NCBI GenBank assembly: GCA_934234005.1 | Contig: CAKQHC010000020.1 | Location: 1 to 18,238, forward strand | DNA length: 18,238 nucleotides | Direction: 5' to 3' | Origin: an uncultured Methanomassiliicoccales archaeon | GTDB taxonomy: Archaea; Thermoplasmatota; Thermoplasmata; Methanomassiliicoccales; Methanomethylophilaceae | Part shown: positions 1-7,602 of the stretch, piece by piece | Numbering within the stretch: position 1 is the stretch's first letter | How the letters are laid out: every line of letters begins with the position of its first letter | Translations under genes and position numbers: made by a program | The notes under the pieces: generated by a model | Told to the model about the DNA's origin: nothing | Databases searched by the model: none | What the model saw: the letters and a program-made list of their open reading frames with translations, nothing else

Positions 1-616
1 TCAGGAACGAGAGAATCTGTTCGTAAGTATCCTTATTGGTGTTAAACGAACTGTTGATGGGATTGTCGTATTCGTCAATCAGTACGATGGGTTTTACACC
101 GTGATGAATCTCCAGCATCTCGCACAGGAACCGCAGAGAATCTTTTAATTCAGATTCGTCCGAAGTCTTTTCCCTTATTCTCATAAATGCGTCTTTATCA
201 GTTTGATCAATTTTATCCGAATCTGACAGATATCTGAAGCCTCTGAATAAATTTGTCATCTTTGTAGCCACTTCAGACCGAAACAGATTAAAATCGCGTA
301 CGCCCAGTTCTTTCATGGAAATAAAAATCACAGGAAATGTGTTCTTCAGTTTCATGCAGTTTTCGTGTTCGCTGACCTTCAGGTCATCGAACCATGTGTT
401 TTCTTTGTAATTCATGTTGAAGAACGCGTCAATCATCGACAGGTTGAGCGATTTTCCGAAACGCCTCGGTCTTGTAAACAGATATACTTTGTTTCTGTCT
501 TCGACAATATCCGAGATCAGTTCCGATTTATCGACGAAATAGTAGTCTCCGTCGCGGATTTCTATAAAATCGTCTATTCCAGTCTGCGGTACTTTCAACT
601 CAAATTCCCCAATCAT
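1..616 (-). CDS. AAA-ATPase-like protein (PF09820 type), N-terminal part, runs off window
   Basis: The first 205 codons can be read from an ATG at 616-614 without a stop to the window edge. The protein begins MIGEFELKVPQTGIDDF. A degenerate Walker A loop with the family signature TRPRRFGKSLNLSM lies at residues 48-61. A Walker B segment, PIVLIDEYDNPIN, lies at residues 176-188. These are typical of the AAA-ATPase-like family (PF09820), which usually carries a C-terminal PD-(D/E)XK nuclease-like domain (PF08011); that part would lie left of the window and is not seen. The family is common and often multicopy in gut bacteria and host-associated archaea. Its role is not established, and links to mobile elements or defence are speculative. 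The start has no Shine-Dalgarno sequence but has an A/T-rich element just upstream, which fits a leaderless transcript. The gene is alone on its strand and divergent from the flavoprotein gene. Confidence 0.85.
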   Translation of the reverse strand, partial: MIGEFELKVPQTGIDDFIEIRDGDYYFVDKSELISDIVEDRNKVYLFTRPRRFGKSLNLSMIDAFFNMNYKENTWFDDLKVSEHENCMKLKNTFPVIFISMKELGVRDFNLFRSEVATKMTNLFRGFRYLSDSDKIDQTDKDAFMRIREKTSDESELKDSLRFLCEMLEIHHGVKPIVLIDEYDNPINSSFNTNKDTYEQILSFL

Positions 617-630
617 ACGCAGACGTTGTG

Positions 631-648
631 CATATATAACTATTAAAC
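631..648 (-). promoter_or_regulatory. TATA-like promoter element for the ATPase gene
   Basis: Read leftward, this stretch is GTTTAATAGTTATATATG. Its upstream half is centred about 28 bases before the ATG at 616, which suits a leaderless or nearly leaderless start. The inner TATATA lies closer, at about -20. No ribosome binding site is visible before the ATG. Confidence 0.4.
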
Positions 649-745
649 AAAAACTACTGGATGCAGTTTCTACGGATATGATATATAAATGTTGCATTGA
701 CATTATTTTGTCCGGTGTCTTGAATCATATATTTTCTGCTATCAT

Positions 746-760
746 GCGTAAACATTACGC
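746..760. promoter_or_regulatory. Perfect 6-bp inverted repeat with 3-base spacer, operator-like
   Basis: The sequence GCGTAA-ACA-TTACGC is a perfect dyad of 6+6 bases. It lies about 120 bases upstream of the flavoprotein start and 130 bases upstream of the ATPase start. It could be a binding site for a dimeric regulator or part of a small hairpin. There is no U-rich tract next to it, so a terminator is unlikely. No regulator gene is in the window. Confidence 0.25.
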
Positions 761-835
761 CTGTGTCGAAATACAGAAACCTGCCTGCCAAAAAAAACCT
801 GACAGCTGGTAGCAATCAACATCATCATGTCAATA

Positions 836-874
836 AAATCTTATACACGCATCCGCCATCGAGCTTAACAGAGG
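836..874 (+). promoter_or_regulatory. Promoter and ribosome binding site of the flavoprotein gene
   Basis: A TATA-like element (AAATCTTATACA, 836-847) lies about 40 bases before the ATG at 882, which predicts a short leader. GAGG at 871-874 with a 7-base spacer is a plausible Shine-Dalgarno sequence. Confidence 0.45.
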
Positions 875-881
875 CATCACT

Positions 882-1505
882 ATGAAAGTACTGTTGCTCA
901 ACGGAAGCCCACGTGGCGAAAAATGCACATTCGTTGCGTTAACCGAAGTTGCATCCGCTTTGGAAAAAGAAAACATTCAAACAGAAATCGTGAATGTAGA
1001 CAAAGCCGTTACCGGGTGTATCGGATGCGGTGCATGCAAAAAACGCGGTTGTTGCATCAAAGACGACGAAGTAAATGCAATCGGCAAAAGATTGGACGAA
1101 TTCGACGCCGTCGTACTCGGATCACCCGTATATTATGCGGGACCGTCGGCAGAAATACAGGCATTCTGCGACAGACTGTTCTATTCGTTCGGAAATAAAA
1201 TGAGAGGCAAAGTAGGTGCATCCGTAGTTTCCTGTCGCAGAGGAGGCGCATCGGCCGCATTTGACCGCCTCAACAAATATTTCGGAATAGTCGGTATGCC
1301 TGTCGCATCGTCGCAGTATTGGAACCAGGTTCACGGAAATACCCCTGAAGAAGTCGTAAAAGATTTGGAAGGGATGCAGACTATGCGTACTCTCGGTAAA
1401 AACATCGCATGGATGCTGAAATGTTTCAACGCAGGCAAAAAAGCAGGCATAGAACTTCCTGCGGTTGAAACGCCCGTCAGAACCAATTTTATCAGAGACT
1501 TATGA
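882..1505 (+). CDS. Flavodoxin-fold NAD(P)H/FMN reductase with iron-sulfur-type cysteine motif
   Basis: This 207-residue protein starts MKVLLLNGSPRGEKCT, the FMN phosphate-binding loop of the NADPH-dependent FMN reductase/flavodoxin-like family (residues 8-16). A second flavin-contact segment, GSPVYYAGPSA, is at residues 80-90. Between them is a compact cysteine cluster C46-x2-C49-x2-C52-x4-C57-C58. This matches the CX2CX2CX4-7C motif of archaeal iron-sulfur flavoproteins (Isf), which bind a [4Fe-4S] cluster and FMN and reduce O2, H2O2 or other acceptors with electrons from ferredoxin. The protein probably acts in the cytoplasm in redox balance or oxidant detoxification; the true substrate cannot be told from sequence. 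It is monocistronic, with its own promoter and ribosome binding site, and ends in a hairpin shared with the convergent gatE gene. The family assignment is secure, the cluster inferred. Confidence 0.85.
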   Translation: MKVLLLNGSPRGEKCTFVALTEVASALEKENIQTEIVNVDKAVTGCIGCGACKKRGCCIKDDEVNAIGKRLDEFDAVVLGSPVYYAGPSAEIQAFCDRLFYSFGNKMRGKVGASVVSCRRGGASAAFDRLNKYFGIVGMPVASSQYWNQVHGNTPEEVVKDLEGMQTMRTLGKNIAWMLKCFNAGKKAGIELPAVETPVRTNFIRDL

Positions 1506-1533
1506 AGTCGGGCGGATATCCGCCCGTACTTCA
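1503..1533. terminator. Palindromic hairpin between convergent flavoprotein and gatE genes
   Basis: The core at 1509-1526 is a perfect 18-base palindrome, CGGGCGGATATCCGCCCG. It is extended outward by TGAAGT (1503-1508) and ACTTCA (1528-1533), with a single bulged T at 1527. The left arm contains the flavoprotein stop codon, and the right arm ends 2 bases before the gatE stop. There is no clear U-tract on either strand, so it may act as a two-way transcription boundary or RNA 3'-end stabiliser rather than a classical intrinsic terminator. Confidence 0.5.
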
Positions 1534-1534
1534 C

Positions 1535-3400
1535 TCAAAGCAGTTTCTTAATTGCTTCGGTAAGCAGTTGGTTAGCCTGCTTTCCGTCTATCTTTCCTCT
1601 GAGCGCACCCATAACCGGTCCCATAAGACCGCCGATTGCACCCATTCCTTTCTCTTTAACGAAATCGGCACGTTCGTTGACGATTTTTTCGATTATTGCT
1701 GCGGCCTCTCCTGCATCAACCGCTTCGAGACCGAGCTTCCTGACTGCGTCTTCGGCTTTGGTTCCGATTGCCACTTCCCTCAGTATTGCGGGAAGAGCCT
1801 CCTTGGCAAAACGCCCGTCTTTCAGAAGTGCGAATACTCCAAGAACGGTATCGTCCGAAAGTGCGTGTACATCGATTCCGTCGCGCTCCATCTCGCTGTA
1901 AACGTTGAGGAACATGGTCGCTGCCACGGATGCCATCGAACGGTCTGCGGAAATTCTGCAAAACAGTTCGTCATTGTCCTGTCTGACAATCTGATGCGCC
2001 TGCTGGGCATTTATTCCGTAATCGTCAACCAGACGTTTCTCGATCTGTTCCGGAAATTCCGGCATGTTGTCCCTTATACTCTTCAATCTCTCTTCCGTGA
2101 TAAGCGTAGGGGGAACATCCGTCTCCGGATACATCCTTGCGGCTCCGGGTAACGGCCTGGAATATTTCGTGGTTCCGTCCGGAAGAGGATCTCTGGTTTC
2201 TTCCGGCACTCCGGAAAGGGCTTCGTTGGCTCTGACGACTGCCATCTCCAACGCTTCCGTTGCCTTCTTCTCCTTGGCGGCACAGATGACGAATGCGTCG
2301 TTCTCTCCGGTCATACCCAGGAATTCCCTGAGTTTGTCGACATAATTCTGTTCTATGCCGTAATTGGGGAGTTCATCGGAGTGGAATATGCCTTTAACGC
2401 CTTTTGTCCTTGCACGCTGGGCCATCTCGGAACCCAGCCTCAGAGTTTTGTTGTCTCCATTCATGACTCCCGCGAATCCGGGCAGACGCACGGCAATAAC
2501 CTTTCCTTTGTCGTCCAACGCGCCCTTAATTACTTTTGACTCGCATCCTTCGAATACGGATGTTGCATCCACAGGGTCGAAATCTACGGGTTTTGTTCCT
2601 CTGGAACACAGGATATCCCTGACTCTGATCAGCATTTTCTGTCTGTTGACCTCGTTTCTGACGTATTCCGGAATGAGTTTCAGATCGCCCACTCCTTTCA
2701 GTTCGATACGGGCTCCGCCGGGAATGGAAATGTTGAGATCCTGACGAATGGTTCCTATTCCTCTTTTGACCTTTCTCGTGGCTCTCAGAAGAGTTCCGAT
2801 TCTGTATGCTACTTCCATAACCTCTTCCGGCGTCCTCATGTCGGGTCCGGTGGCCACTTCGATCAACGGAATTCCCAAACGGTCTGTCCTGTAGAGGATT
2901 TCGTCGCCTTTAGATTCGATTTTCCTGCATGCGTCTTCTTCAAGGCACACCGACAGAATCGAAATCTTCCTGTCTCCGACGTCGACGTGACCGTCGGTAG
3001 CTATAAGCGAAGTTCTCTGGAATCCCGATGTGTTGGAACCGTCGACGACAATCTTTCTCATGAAATGGATTTCGTCGATAATGTCCGCACCAAGCATCTC
3101 GGAAAACGTGAGTGCGGTCTGCATGGCATCGGCATTCACGTCGTGCGGAGGCTCTTCGTCCAATTCCACCAGACAGCTGGTTCCCTCGCAACACTGGTAT
3201 CTGTATCCCAAATGTCTCTGGAACTGTGCCAAGGCGGCACGGTCTATTTCACCCATCTCGGATGTTGTGGGCCTGAGTTTTCTGAAATATGCTCCGGTAC
3301 CCTCTTCGCACAAACGGCTGTCGCATGAACAAAACAGTTTTTTCGTATCGAGCTGTTGGTGAATCTCGATACCGCACATCATTTCGTATTCCTCAGACAT
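1535..3400 (-). CDS. gatE: Glutamyl-tRNA(Gln) amidotransferase subunit E
   Basis: GatE is the archaeal kinase/transferase subunit that, with GatD, converts Glu-tRNA(Gln) to Gln-tRNA(Gln) in the cytoplasm. The 621-residue product fits the usual length of about 630. It shows the GatB/GatE cradle signatures KIVVDGSNTSGFQRT (residues 116-130) and YRTDRLGIPLIEVATGPD (170-187). A cysteine cluster (C24, C26, C31) lies near the N terminus. The C terminus has the YqeY-like tail (GMGAIGGLMGPVMG, then DGKQANQLLTEAIKKLL). I chose the ATG at 3400 over an in-frame ATG at 3433 because AGGAGG sits 7 bases upstream and the protein then starts MSEEYEMMCGIEIHQQL, as expected for GatE. The start overlaps the gatD stop by 8 bases, so the pair is translationally coupled. 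The 3' end faces the flavoprotein gene. Confidence 0.96.
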   Translation of the reverse strand: MSEEYEMMCGIEIHQQLDTKKLFCSCDSRLCEEGTGAYFRKLRPTTSEMGEIDRAALAQFQRHLGYRYQCCEGTSCLVELDEEPPHDVNADAMQTALTFSEMLGADIIDEIHFMRKIVVDGSNTSGFQRTSLIATDGHVDVGDRKISILSVCLEEDACRKIESKGDEILYRTDRLGIPLIEVATGPDMRTPEEVMEVAYRIGTLLRATRKVKRGIGTIRQDLNISIPGGARIELKGVGDLKLIPEYVRNEVNRQKMLIRVRDILCSRGTKPVDFDPVDATSVFEGCESKVIKGALDDKGKVIAVRLPGFAGVMNGDNKTLRLGSEMAQRARTKGVKGIFHSDELPNYGIEQNYVDKLREFLGMTGENDAFVICAAKEKKATEALEMAVVRANEALSGVPEETRDPLPDGTTKYSRPLPGAARMYPETDVPPTLITEERLKSIRDNMPEFPEQIEKRLVDDYGINAQQAHQIVRQDNDELFCRISADRSMASVAATMFLNVYSEMERDGIDVHALSDDTVLGVFALLKDGRFAKEALPAILREVAIGTKAEDAVRKLGLEAVDAGEAAAIIEKIVNERADFVKEKGMGAIGGLMGPVMGALRGKIDGKQANQLLTEAIKKLL

Positions 3401-4691
3401 CGATAGTCCTCCTGTCTGACATCTCGTTTGCAATCGGAGTCTGCATCATCTTCTTTGCTTCTTCGACGGAAGAAGTGTTGGCAAGGACCCACATCAGTTT
3501 CACATAAGCCGTTTCCGGAAGCATATCCAACACAGTTATCGCACCTGCCGCAAGCATGTCCCTTCCGGTGTTGTACACATTGAGATTGGTCCTTCCGTTG
3601 AGACACTGGGACGTCATGACGACTACGGTTCCGTTATCGCATGCCTTCTTTATCAGAGGTATCATATTCTCGTTCACATGACCCAATCCGGAACCGGAAA
3701 TCACAATTCCTTTTGATTTCATGAATATGTCTTCGAATAATGCGGGATCCATTCCGGGATAATACTGAAGGAGTACGCATGACCTCTCCATAGCCGTACG
3801 GGCAATTGCTTTTCCGTCCGTTACCGACGGACCGTCCGTACGTAGCTCCAGCCTGCCGTCGCGGTCCAAGTGTGCGACCGGCAGGGCATTGATGCTGTGG
3901 AACGCATCACGGCGGGAAGTATGCATCTTTCTGACACGGGAACCTGTATGAACGGCAAAAGAATCGTCTCCGGGAGTGTCGTGCATCACCACATACACTC
4001 CGGAACGGTTAGCTTTCGTACAAAATCTGGCACAGGCCATAAGATTGCTCGATGCATCCGAAGACGGACGGTCGGACGATCTCTGCGCACCTACCAGAAC
4101 GACAGGTTTCGGCACGTTTCCCAGCATAAAAGACAGCGCTGTGGCGGTATATCCCATCGTATCGGTTCCGTGGGGGATGATTATTCCGTCCGCACCGTTG
4201 TTTATTTCGTCTGCAACGGCCTGTGCGAGCTGCTGCCAATGCTCTACATTCATATTTTCGGAAAATATGGAAAACAGTACACGGGCATCGATATTGGCAA
4301 TATCTCTGATTTCGGGAACTGCGTTGACCATATCCGATGTCGAAAGAGCGGGATGCACGGCACCTGTTCTGTAATCCACATACGATGCGATTGTTCCCCC
4401 GGTTCCTATAAGCACCAGTTTCGGCAATCCTTTCCTGAATTCGACGGGCACTTCTTTCCTGGTTCTCTCCGCGGGCTTCTCGATGACGGAGATCTTTGTA
4501 TCGTCGGCGATTCTTATTCCGACATTGTATCCGCTTTTCATTTTCAGGATCAGAATGTCCGGTGCGCTGAATTCGTGATGGGGCATCAGAGTGCCCGTAT
4601 AGTTCCTGCCGTCTTTCTCGACGGACAGTTTGGTACCCTCTGTGGCCCCGAGGGATTCCAATGTCTTTGATAACGCGTTCGAATAGCTCAT
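3393..4691 (-). CDS. gatD: Glutamyl-tRNA(Gln) amidotransferase subunit D (asparaginase-like)
   Basis: GatD is the glutaminase half of the archaeal GatDE complex and supplies ammonia for Gln-tRNA(Gln) formation. The 432-residue protein has an N-terminal beta-barrel-like domain of about 80 residues specific to GatD, then an L-asparaginase fold. Catalytic motifs are intact: TGGTIAS (97-103, nucleophile T100), HGTDTM (174-179, T176 and D177), and K255 in SRVRKMH. These correspond to the Thr/Thr/Asp/Lys set known in Methanothermobacter GatD. The N-terminal extension separates it from a plain type I asparaginase. The gene is first in a two-gene operon and overlaps gatE by 8 bases. A TATA-like element lies about 32 bases upstream of the ATG, so the leader is short. 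The gene is divergent from hypB. Confidence 0.96.
   Translation of the reverse strand: MSYSNALSKTLESLGATEGTKLSVEKDGRNYTGTLMPHHEFSAPDILILKMKSGYNVGIRIADDTKISVIEKPAERTRKEVPVEFRKGLPKLVLIGTGGTIASYVDYRTGAVHPALSTSDMVNAVPEIRDIANIDARVLFSIFSENMNVEHWQQLAQAVADEINNGADGIIIPHGTDTMGYTATALSFMLGNVPKPVVLVGAQRSSDRPSSDASSNLMACARFCTKANRSGVYVVMHDTPGDDSFAVHTGSRVRKMHTSRRDAFHSINALPVAHLDRDGRLELRTDGPSVTDGKAIARTAMERSCVLLQYYPGMDPALFEDIFMKSKGIVISGSGLGHVNENMIPLIKKACDNGTVVVMTSQCLNGRTNLNVYNTGRDMLAAGAITVLDMLPETAYVKLMWVLANTSSVEEAKKMMQTPIANEMSDRRTIDV
3408..3413 (-). promoter_or_regulatory. Shine-Dalgarno sequence that fixes the gatE start
   Basis: Read leftward this is AGGAGG, with a 7-base spacer to the ATG at 3400. It lies inside the 3' end of gatD. 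Confidence 0.8.
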
Positions 4692-4718
4692 GCTTTTCGT
4701 ATACGGGTACTGCCTCGG

Positions 4719-4727
4719 TATTTATGA
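4719..4727 (-). promoter_or_regulatory. TATA-like element of the gatD-gatE operon
   Basis: Read leftward this is CATAAATAC, centred about 32 bases before the gatD ATG (4691). It predicts a transcript with a leader of only a few bases. No Shine-Dalgarno sequence is seen next to the ATG. Confidence 0.4.
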
Positions 4728-4787
4728 TAGTATCCGCGCATGAAACGGCTCCGATAACACCTTTACAACCTGTCGTGCTACTCAACC

Positions 4788-4796
4788 TTTATTATT
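4788..4796 (+). promoter_or_regulatory. TATA-like element of the hypB-purD-truA operon
   Basis: TTTATTATT is centred 25 bases before the ATG at 4817, the distance expected when transcription begins at the start codon (leaderless). No ribosome binding site precedes the ATG. This supports 4817 rather than the in-frame ATG at 4838. Confidence 0.5.
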
Positions 4797-4816
4797 ACGC
4801 GCGTATATGCGCAGGC

Positions 4817-5467
4817 ATGCACATAATCCAACCCGGTATGGAATACGATGTTCTCAAGGAGAACAACAAGATTGCCCACGAGAACTACCGTCTCATGAAA
4901 AGCCATGGAATCAAATCCGTAGATTTCATGGGATCGATAGGGGCCGGGAAAACCGCACTCATCATCAAACTCGCCGAAAAACTGAGAGCCAAAGGCGTAC
5001 GTGTATGCGCCATCGCCGGCGATGTTACCGGTGCCGACGATTACACCAGATTCGAGAAATCCGGACTTGACGCAATCAACTGCAACACCGGCCACGAATG
5101 CCACCTCGATGCAAATCTTGTCAAGAAAACACTTGCCGAAATCAATCTTGACGATTACGATGTCATTTTCATCGAAAATGTCGGGAACCTTGTCTGTCCG
5201 GCCGATTTCCCTCTCGGAACCGATTACCGCGTAGTCGTCATATCCGTCACCGAAGGAGATGACATGGTCAGAAAACACCATGACATCTTCATACACTCCG
5301 ACATAGCAATCCTCAACAAAGTCGATATCGCCGATGCCGTGGACGTGGATCCCGAAATAATCGCCAAGGACTATAACAAACTCACCGGCGGAATCAAGAA
5401 CATCCTCAAATGCAGCGTGAAAAAAGAGCAGGGGCTCGACGAAATTCTTGCTGCAATGAAACTCTGA
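4817..5467 (+). CDS. hypB: Hydrogenase nickel incorporation GTPase HypB
   Basis: HypB is a SIMIBI-class GTPase that, with HypA, delivers nickel to [NiFe]-hydrogenase precursors in the cytoplasm. The 216-residue protein (MHIIQPGMEYDVLKENNK...) has the P-loop GSIGAGKT (39-46), a switch aspartate in AGDV (D69), ENVGN (120-124) and the guanine-specificity motif NKVD (167-170). The G-domain metal site is intact: C95-H96 in GHECHLD and C127 in NLVCPAD. The N-terminal cysteine-rich high-affinity nickel site of E. coli HypB is absent, as is usual in archaeal forms. The start at 4817 was chosen from the TATA spacing and similarity to archaeal HypB N termini. No other hyp gene is in the window. It heads an operon with purD and truA, 9 bases before purD, an unexpected pairing that suggests cotranscription rather than a shared pathway. 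Confidence 0.94.
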   Translation: MHIIQPGMEYDVLKENNKIAHENYRLMKSHGIKSVDFMGSIGAGKTALIIKLAEKLRAKGVRVCAIAGDVTGADDYTRFEKSGLDAINCNTGHECHLDANLVKKTLAEINLDDYDVIFIENVGNLVCPADFPLGTDYRVVVISVTEGDDMVRKHHDIFIHSDIAILNKVDIADAVDVDPEIIAKDYNKLTGGIKNILKCSVKKEQGLDEILAAMKL

Positions 5468-5476
5468 GGGTTTCCG

Positions 5477-6799
5477 ATGAGGGCATTGGCAGTCGGCGGA
5501 GGCGGCAGAGAACATGCTGCGGTCGAAGCCCTTTACAGATCCGGAGCGGAGATTTATTCCGTTATGAAAAACGCGAACCCGGGCATAATCTCAAAATCGG
5601 CGGAATACGCACTGTGCAAAGAAACCGATATCGAAAAGGTATGCTCCTATGCCAAACAATGGAACGTCGAACTGGCGTTCATCGGACCGGAAGCTCCTCT
5701 GGAAGCGGGATTGGCCGATGCGTTGGAGAACATGGGTGTGAAATGTGCCGCACCCACAAAAGCCGCAGCCCGTATAGAGACGTCCAAAACATTCATGAGG
5801 GAACTTGTCGAGAAATACGGAATAAAAGGGAACCTCGGTTTCGCCCATTTCGACAACGCAAAAGACTGCGAAGAATATCTCAAAACGCTCGACCACGAAA
5901 TTGTCGTAAAACCGGTAGGATTGACCGGCGGAAAGGGAGTGAAAGTTCAGGGAGAACACCTTCACTCCTTTGAAGAAACAATGGAATATGTCAATGAGAT
6001 CTTTGACGAAAACATCGGCGGAGCCGGAGTAATCATCGAAGAAAAAGCCGTCGGAGAAGAATTCACGCAGATGGTGTTCGTCGACGGAAAGCACATTGTT
6101 CCCATGCCTTTGGTTCAGGATCATAAAAGAGCATACGAAGGAGATGTCGGACCCAATACGGGAGGAATGGGATCATACACCGATTCGAATCATCTTCTGC
6201 CGTTCATCACCGAAAACGAAAGGGAATCCGCGATATCGATTCTGCAGGACATTGTGGATGCAATGGCAAAAGAAGGCTGCCCGTACCGCGGTACGATGTA
6301 TGGCCAGTTCATGCTGACCGTAAACGGCCCCCGCATCATCGAAATCAACGCCAGATTCGGAGATCCCGAAGCGATGAACGTTCTTCCGATTCTGAAGACG
6401 GGATTCACGGACATCTGCATGAGAATGGCCACCGGAACTTTGGATATTCCCGTTGAATTTGCGCATAAAGCAACCGTGTGCAAATATGTGGTCCCCAAAG
6501 GATACGGAGTAAAATCCGAATCCGGACACGAAATCGAAGTTGATGAAGAGGCCGTTGCGGAATGCGGTGCCGTCGTTTACTATGCGAATGTCGATATGAA
6601 GGACGGAAAACTCGTCACCGGAACATCCAGATCCATCGGTGTAATCGGCATAGCCGATACTCTCGAAGATGCCGAACAGAACTGCGAAAATGCTCTTCAA
6701 CATGTAAAATGCGATGCAGTGTTCGTAAGACACGACATCGGAACCCACGCTCTGGTCCAACGCAGAGTGGAACACATAAAACAGCTGCGTTCCGTATGA
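5477..6799 (+). CDS. purD: Phosphoribosylamine--glycine ligase (GAR synthetase)
   Basis: PurD catalyses the second step of purine synthesis: phosphoribosylamine + glycine + ATP gives GAR. The 440-residue protein has the N-terminal nucleotide-fold motif VGGGGREHA (6-14), an ATP-grasp domain with VVKPVGLTGGKGV (143-155), the PurD signature QDHKRAYEGDVGPNTGGMG (214-232), and the metal-binding INARFGDPE (290-298). Length and motif order match full-length PurD. The ATG follows GAGGG (5466-5470, overlapping the hypB stop) by 6 bases, so translation is probably coupled to hypB. Its own stop overlaps the truA start. Nothing odd is seen in the active-site motifs. Confidence 0.97.
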   Translation: MRALAVGGGGREHAAVEALYRSGAEIYSVMKNANPGIISKSAEYALCKETDIEKVCSYAKQWNVELAFIGPEAPLEAGLADALENMGVKCAAPTKAAARIETSKTFMRELVEKYGIKGNLGFAHFDNAKDCEEYLKTLDHEIVVKPVGLTGGKGVKVQGEHLHSFEETMEYVNEIFDENIGGAGVIIEEKAVGEEFTQMVFVDGKHIVPMPLVQDHKRAYEGDVGPNTGGMGSYTDSNHLLPFITENERESAISILQDIVDAMAKEGCPYRGTMYGQFMLTVNGPRIIEINARFGDPEAMNVLPILKTGFTDICMRMATGTLDIPVEFAHKATVCKYVVPKGYGVKSESGHEIEVDEEAVAECGAVVYYANVDMKDGKLVTGTSRSIGVIGIADTLEDAEQNCENALQHVKCDAVFVRHDIGTHALVQRRVEHIKQLRSV

Positions 6800-7569
6800 A
6801 ACGCATCCTTGTAAAAATCTCTTACCTGGGGGCCGAATTCTACGGCTCCCAGGCACAGCCGGGCCTGCGTACGGTTGAATCGCAGGTAAAATCCGACATC
6901 TCCAAGATATGCAACATAGGCGAAGAATCCGATGTAAGATTCTCAAGCCGTACGGACAAGGGTGTCAACGCCCTTGGCAATGCGGTTGCATTCTTTACGC
7001 CGATTGAAGACGGACAGGTTCTTCTGAGAGCTCTGAATGCCGTATCGGACGGCATCTTCTACAGATCGTTCTGTTTTGTAGACGAGGATTTCAACGTCAG
7101 ATATGCTTCATACCGCACATACCGTTATATCCTTCCCTCCAAAAACATGAATTTTGATTTGGCAAGAGAGTGTGCAAAAATATTCCTGGGAGAACATGAT
7201 TTTGTCAGATTCTGCAAATATGACGGAAAGCCTACGATTGCAAATATCGAATCAATAAATGTTGTCCGCAAAGGAGATACCGTGGTTCTTGAGTTTAAAG
7301 CCAGATTCTTCCTGTGGAATATGATACGCAGGATTTCGTCCGCGATACATTGGGTATCGATGGGAAAAGCATCCGTTGAATCAGTGAAAGAAGCACTGAA
7401 CGGTAAAAACATCTCATTCGGTATGGGACGTCCCGATGCTCTGACTCTCCTGGACGTCGAATATGATTGGCTGAATTTCGAAGACGCACGCGGAAAAGAA
7501 TATCTGAAAAGATCGGAAGAACTCGCATTTTCCGAACATATAAGACAATCGTTTTTTGATTCGCTTTAA
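6796..7569 (+). CDS. truA: tRNA pseudouridine(38-40) synthase TruA
   Basis: TruA converts uridines in the tRNA anticodon arm (positions 38-40) to pseudouridine. The 257-residue protein starts MKRILVKISYLGAEFYGSQ. It carries the catalytic aspartate D54 in the TruA motif SSRTDKGVNALGNAV, and later FRYRYILP-like and FLWNMIRRI segments (YRTYRYILPS; ARFFLWNMIRR) typical of the family. The frame is open upstream as far as 6562, but that part overlaps purD. The ATG at 6796 overlaps the purD stop in the sequence ATGA, a standard reinitiation arrangement, and there is no separate Shine-Dalgarno sequence. The last gene of the hypB-purD-truA operon, it converges on the leftward beta-protein gene across a 33-base gap that holds a terminator hairpin. 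Confidence 0.95.
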   Translation: MKRILVKISYLGAEFYGSQAQPGLRTVESQVKSDISKICNIGEESDVRFSSRTDKGVNALGNAVAFFTPIEDGQVLLRALNAVSDGIFYRSFCFVDEDFNVRYASYRTYRYILPSKNMNFDLARECAKIFLGEHDFVRFCKYDGKPTIANIESINVVRKGDTVVLEFKARFFLWNMIRRISSAIHWVSMGKASVESVKEALNGKNISFGMGRPDALTLLDVEYDWLNFEDARGKEYLKRSEELAFSEHIRQSFFDSL

Positions 7570-7570
7570 T

Positions 7571-7595
7571 AAAAAAAAGAGGCCGTAGGGCCTCT
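7571..7595 (-). terminator. Hairpin plus U-tract terminating the leftward transcript
   Basis: The stem AGAGGCC (7578-7584) pairs with GGCCTCT (7589-7595) around a GTAG loop. Read leftward, it is followed at once by a run of eight T. This is a textbook hairpin-U-tract for the 7603-14018 transcription unit. For truA on the other strand, the hairpin follows the stop by 8 bases but lacks a U-tract. Confidence 0.65.
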
Positions 7596-7602
7596 AATTG
7601 GT

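Larger units (their letters stand above)
617..881. other. Divergent intergenic region with no convincing gene
   Basis: This 265-base stretch separates the leftward ATPase gene from the rightward flavoprotein gene. It is A/T-rich compared with the neighbouring coding sequence. It contains several TATA-like runs (for example 675-688 and 724-735) and the dyad at 746-760. I see no tRNA, no insertion-sequence end and no convincing small gene. Confidence 0.6.

Noticed and set aside
744..812. A 22-codon open frame in the 617-881 gap (starts MRKHYACVEIQK).
   Set aside because: It overlaps the dyad, has no ribosome binding site and no TATA at a suitable distance, and shows no recognisable feature.
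3393..4691. gatD read as a plain L-asparaginase.
   Set aside because: The N-terminal GatD-specific domain and overlap with gatE show it is the amidotransferase subunit.
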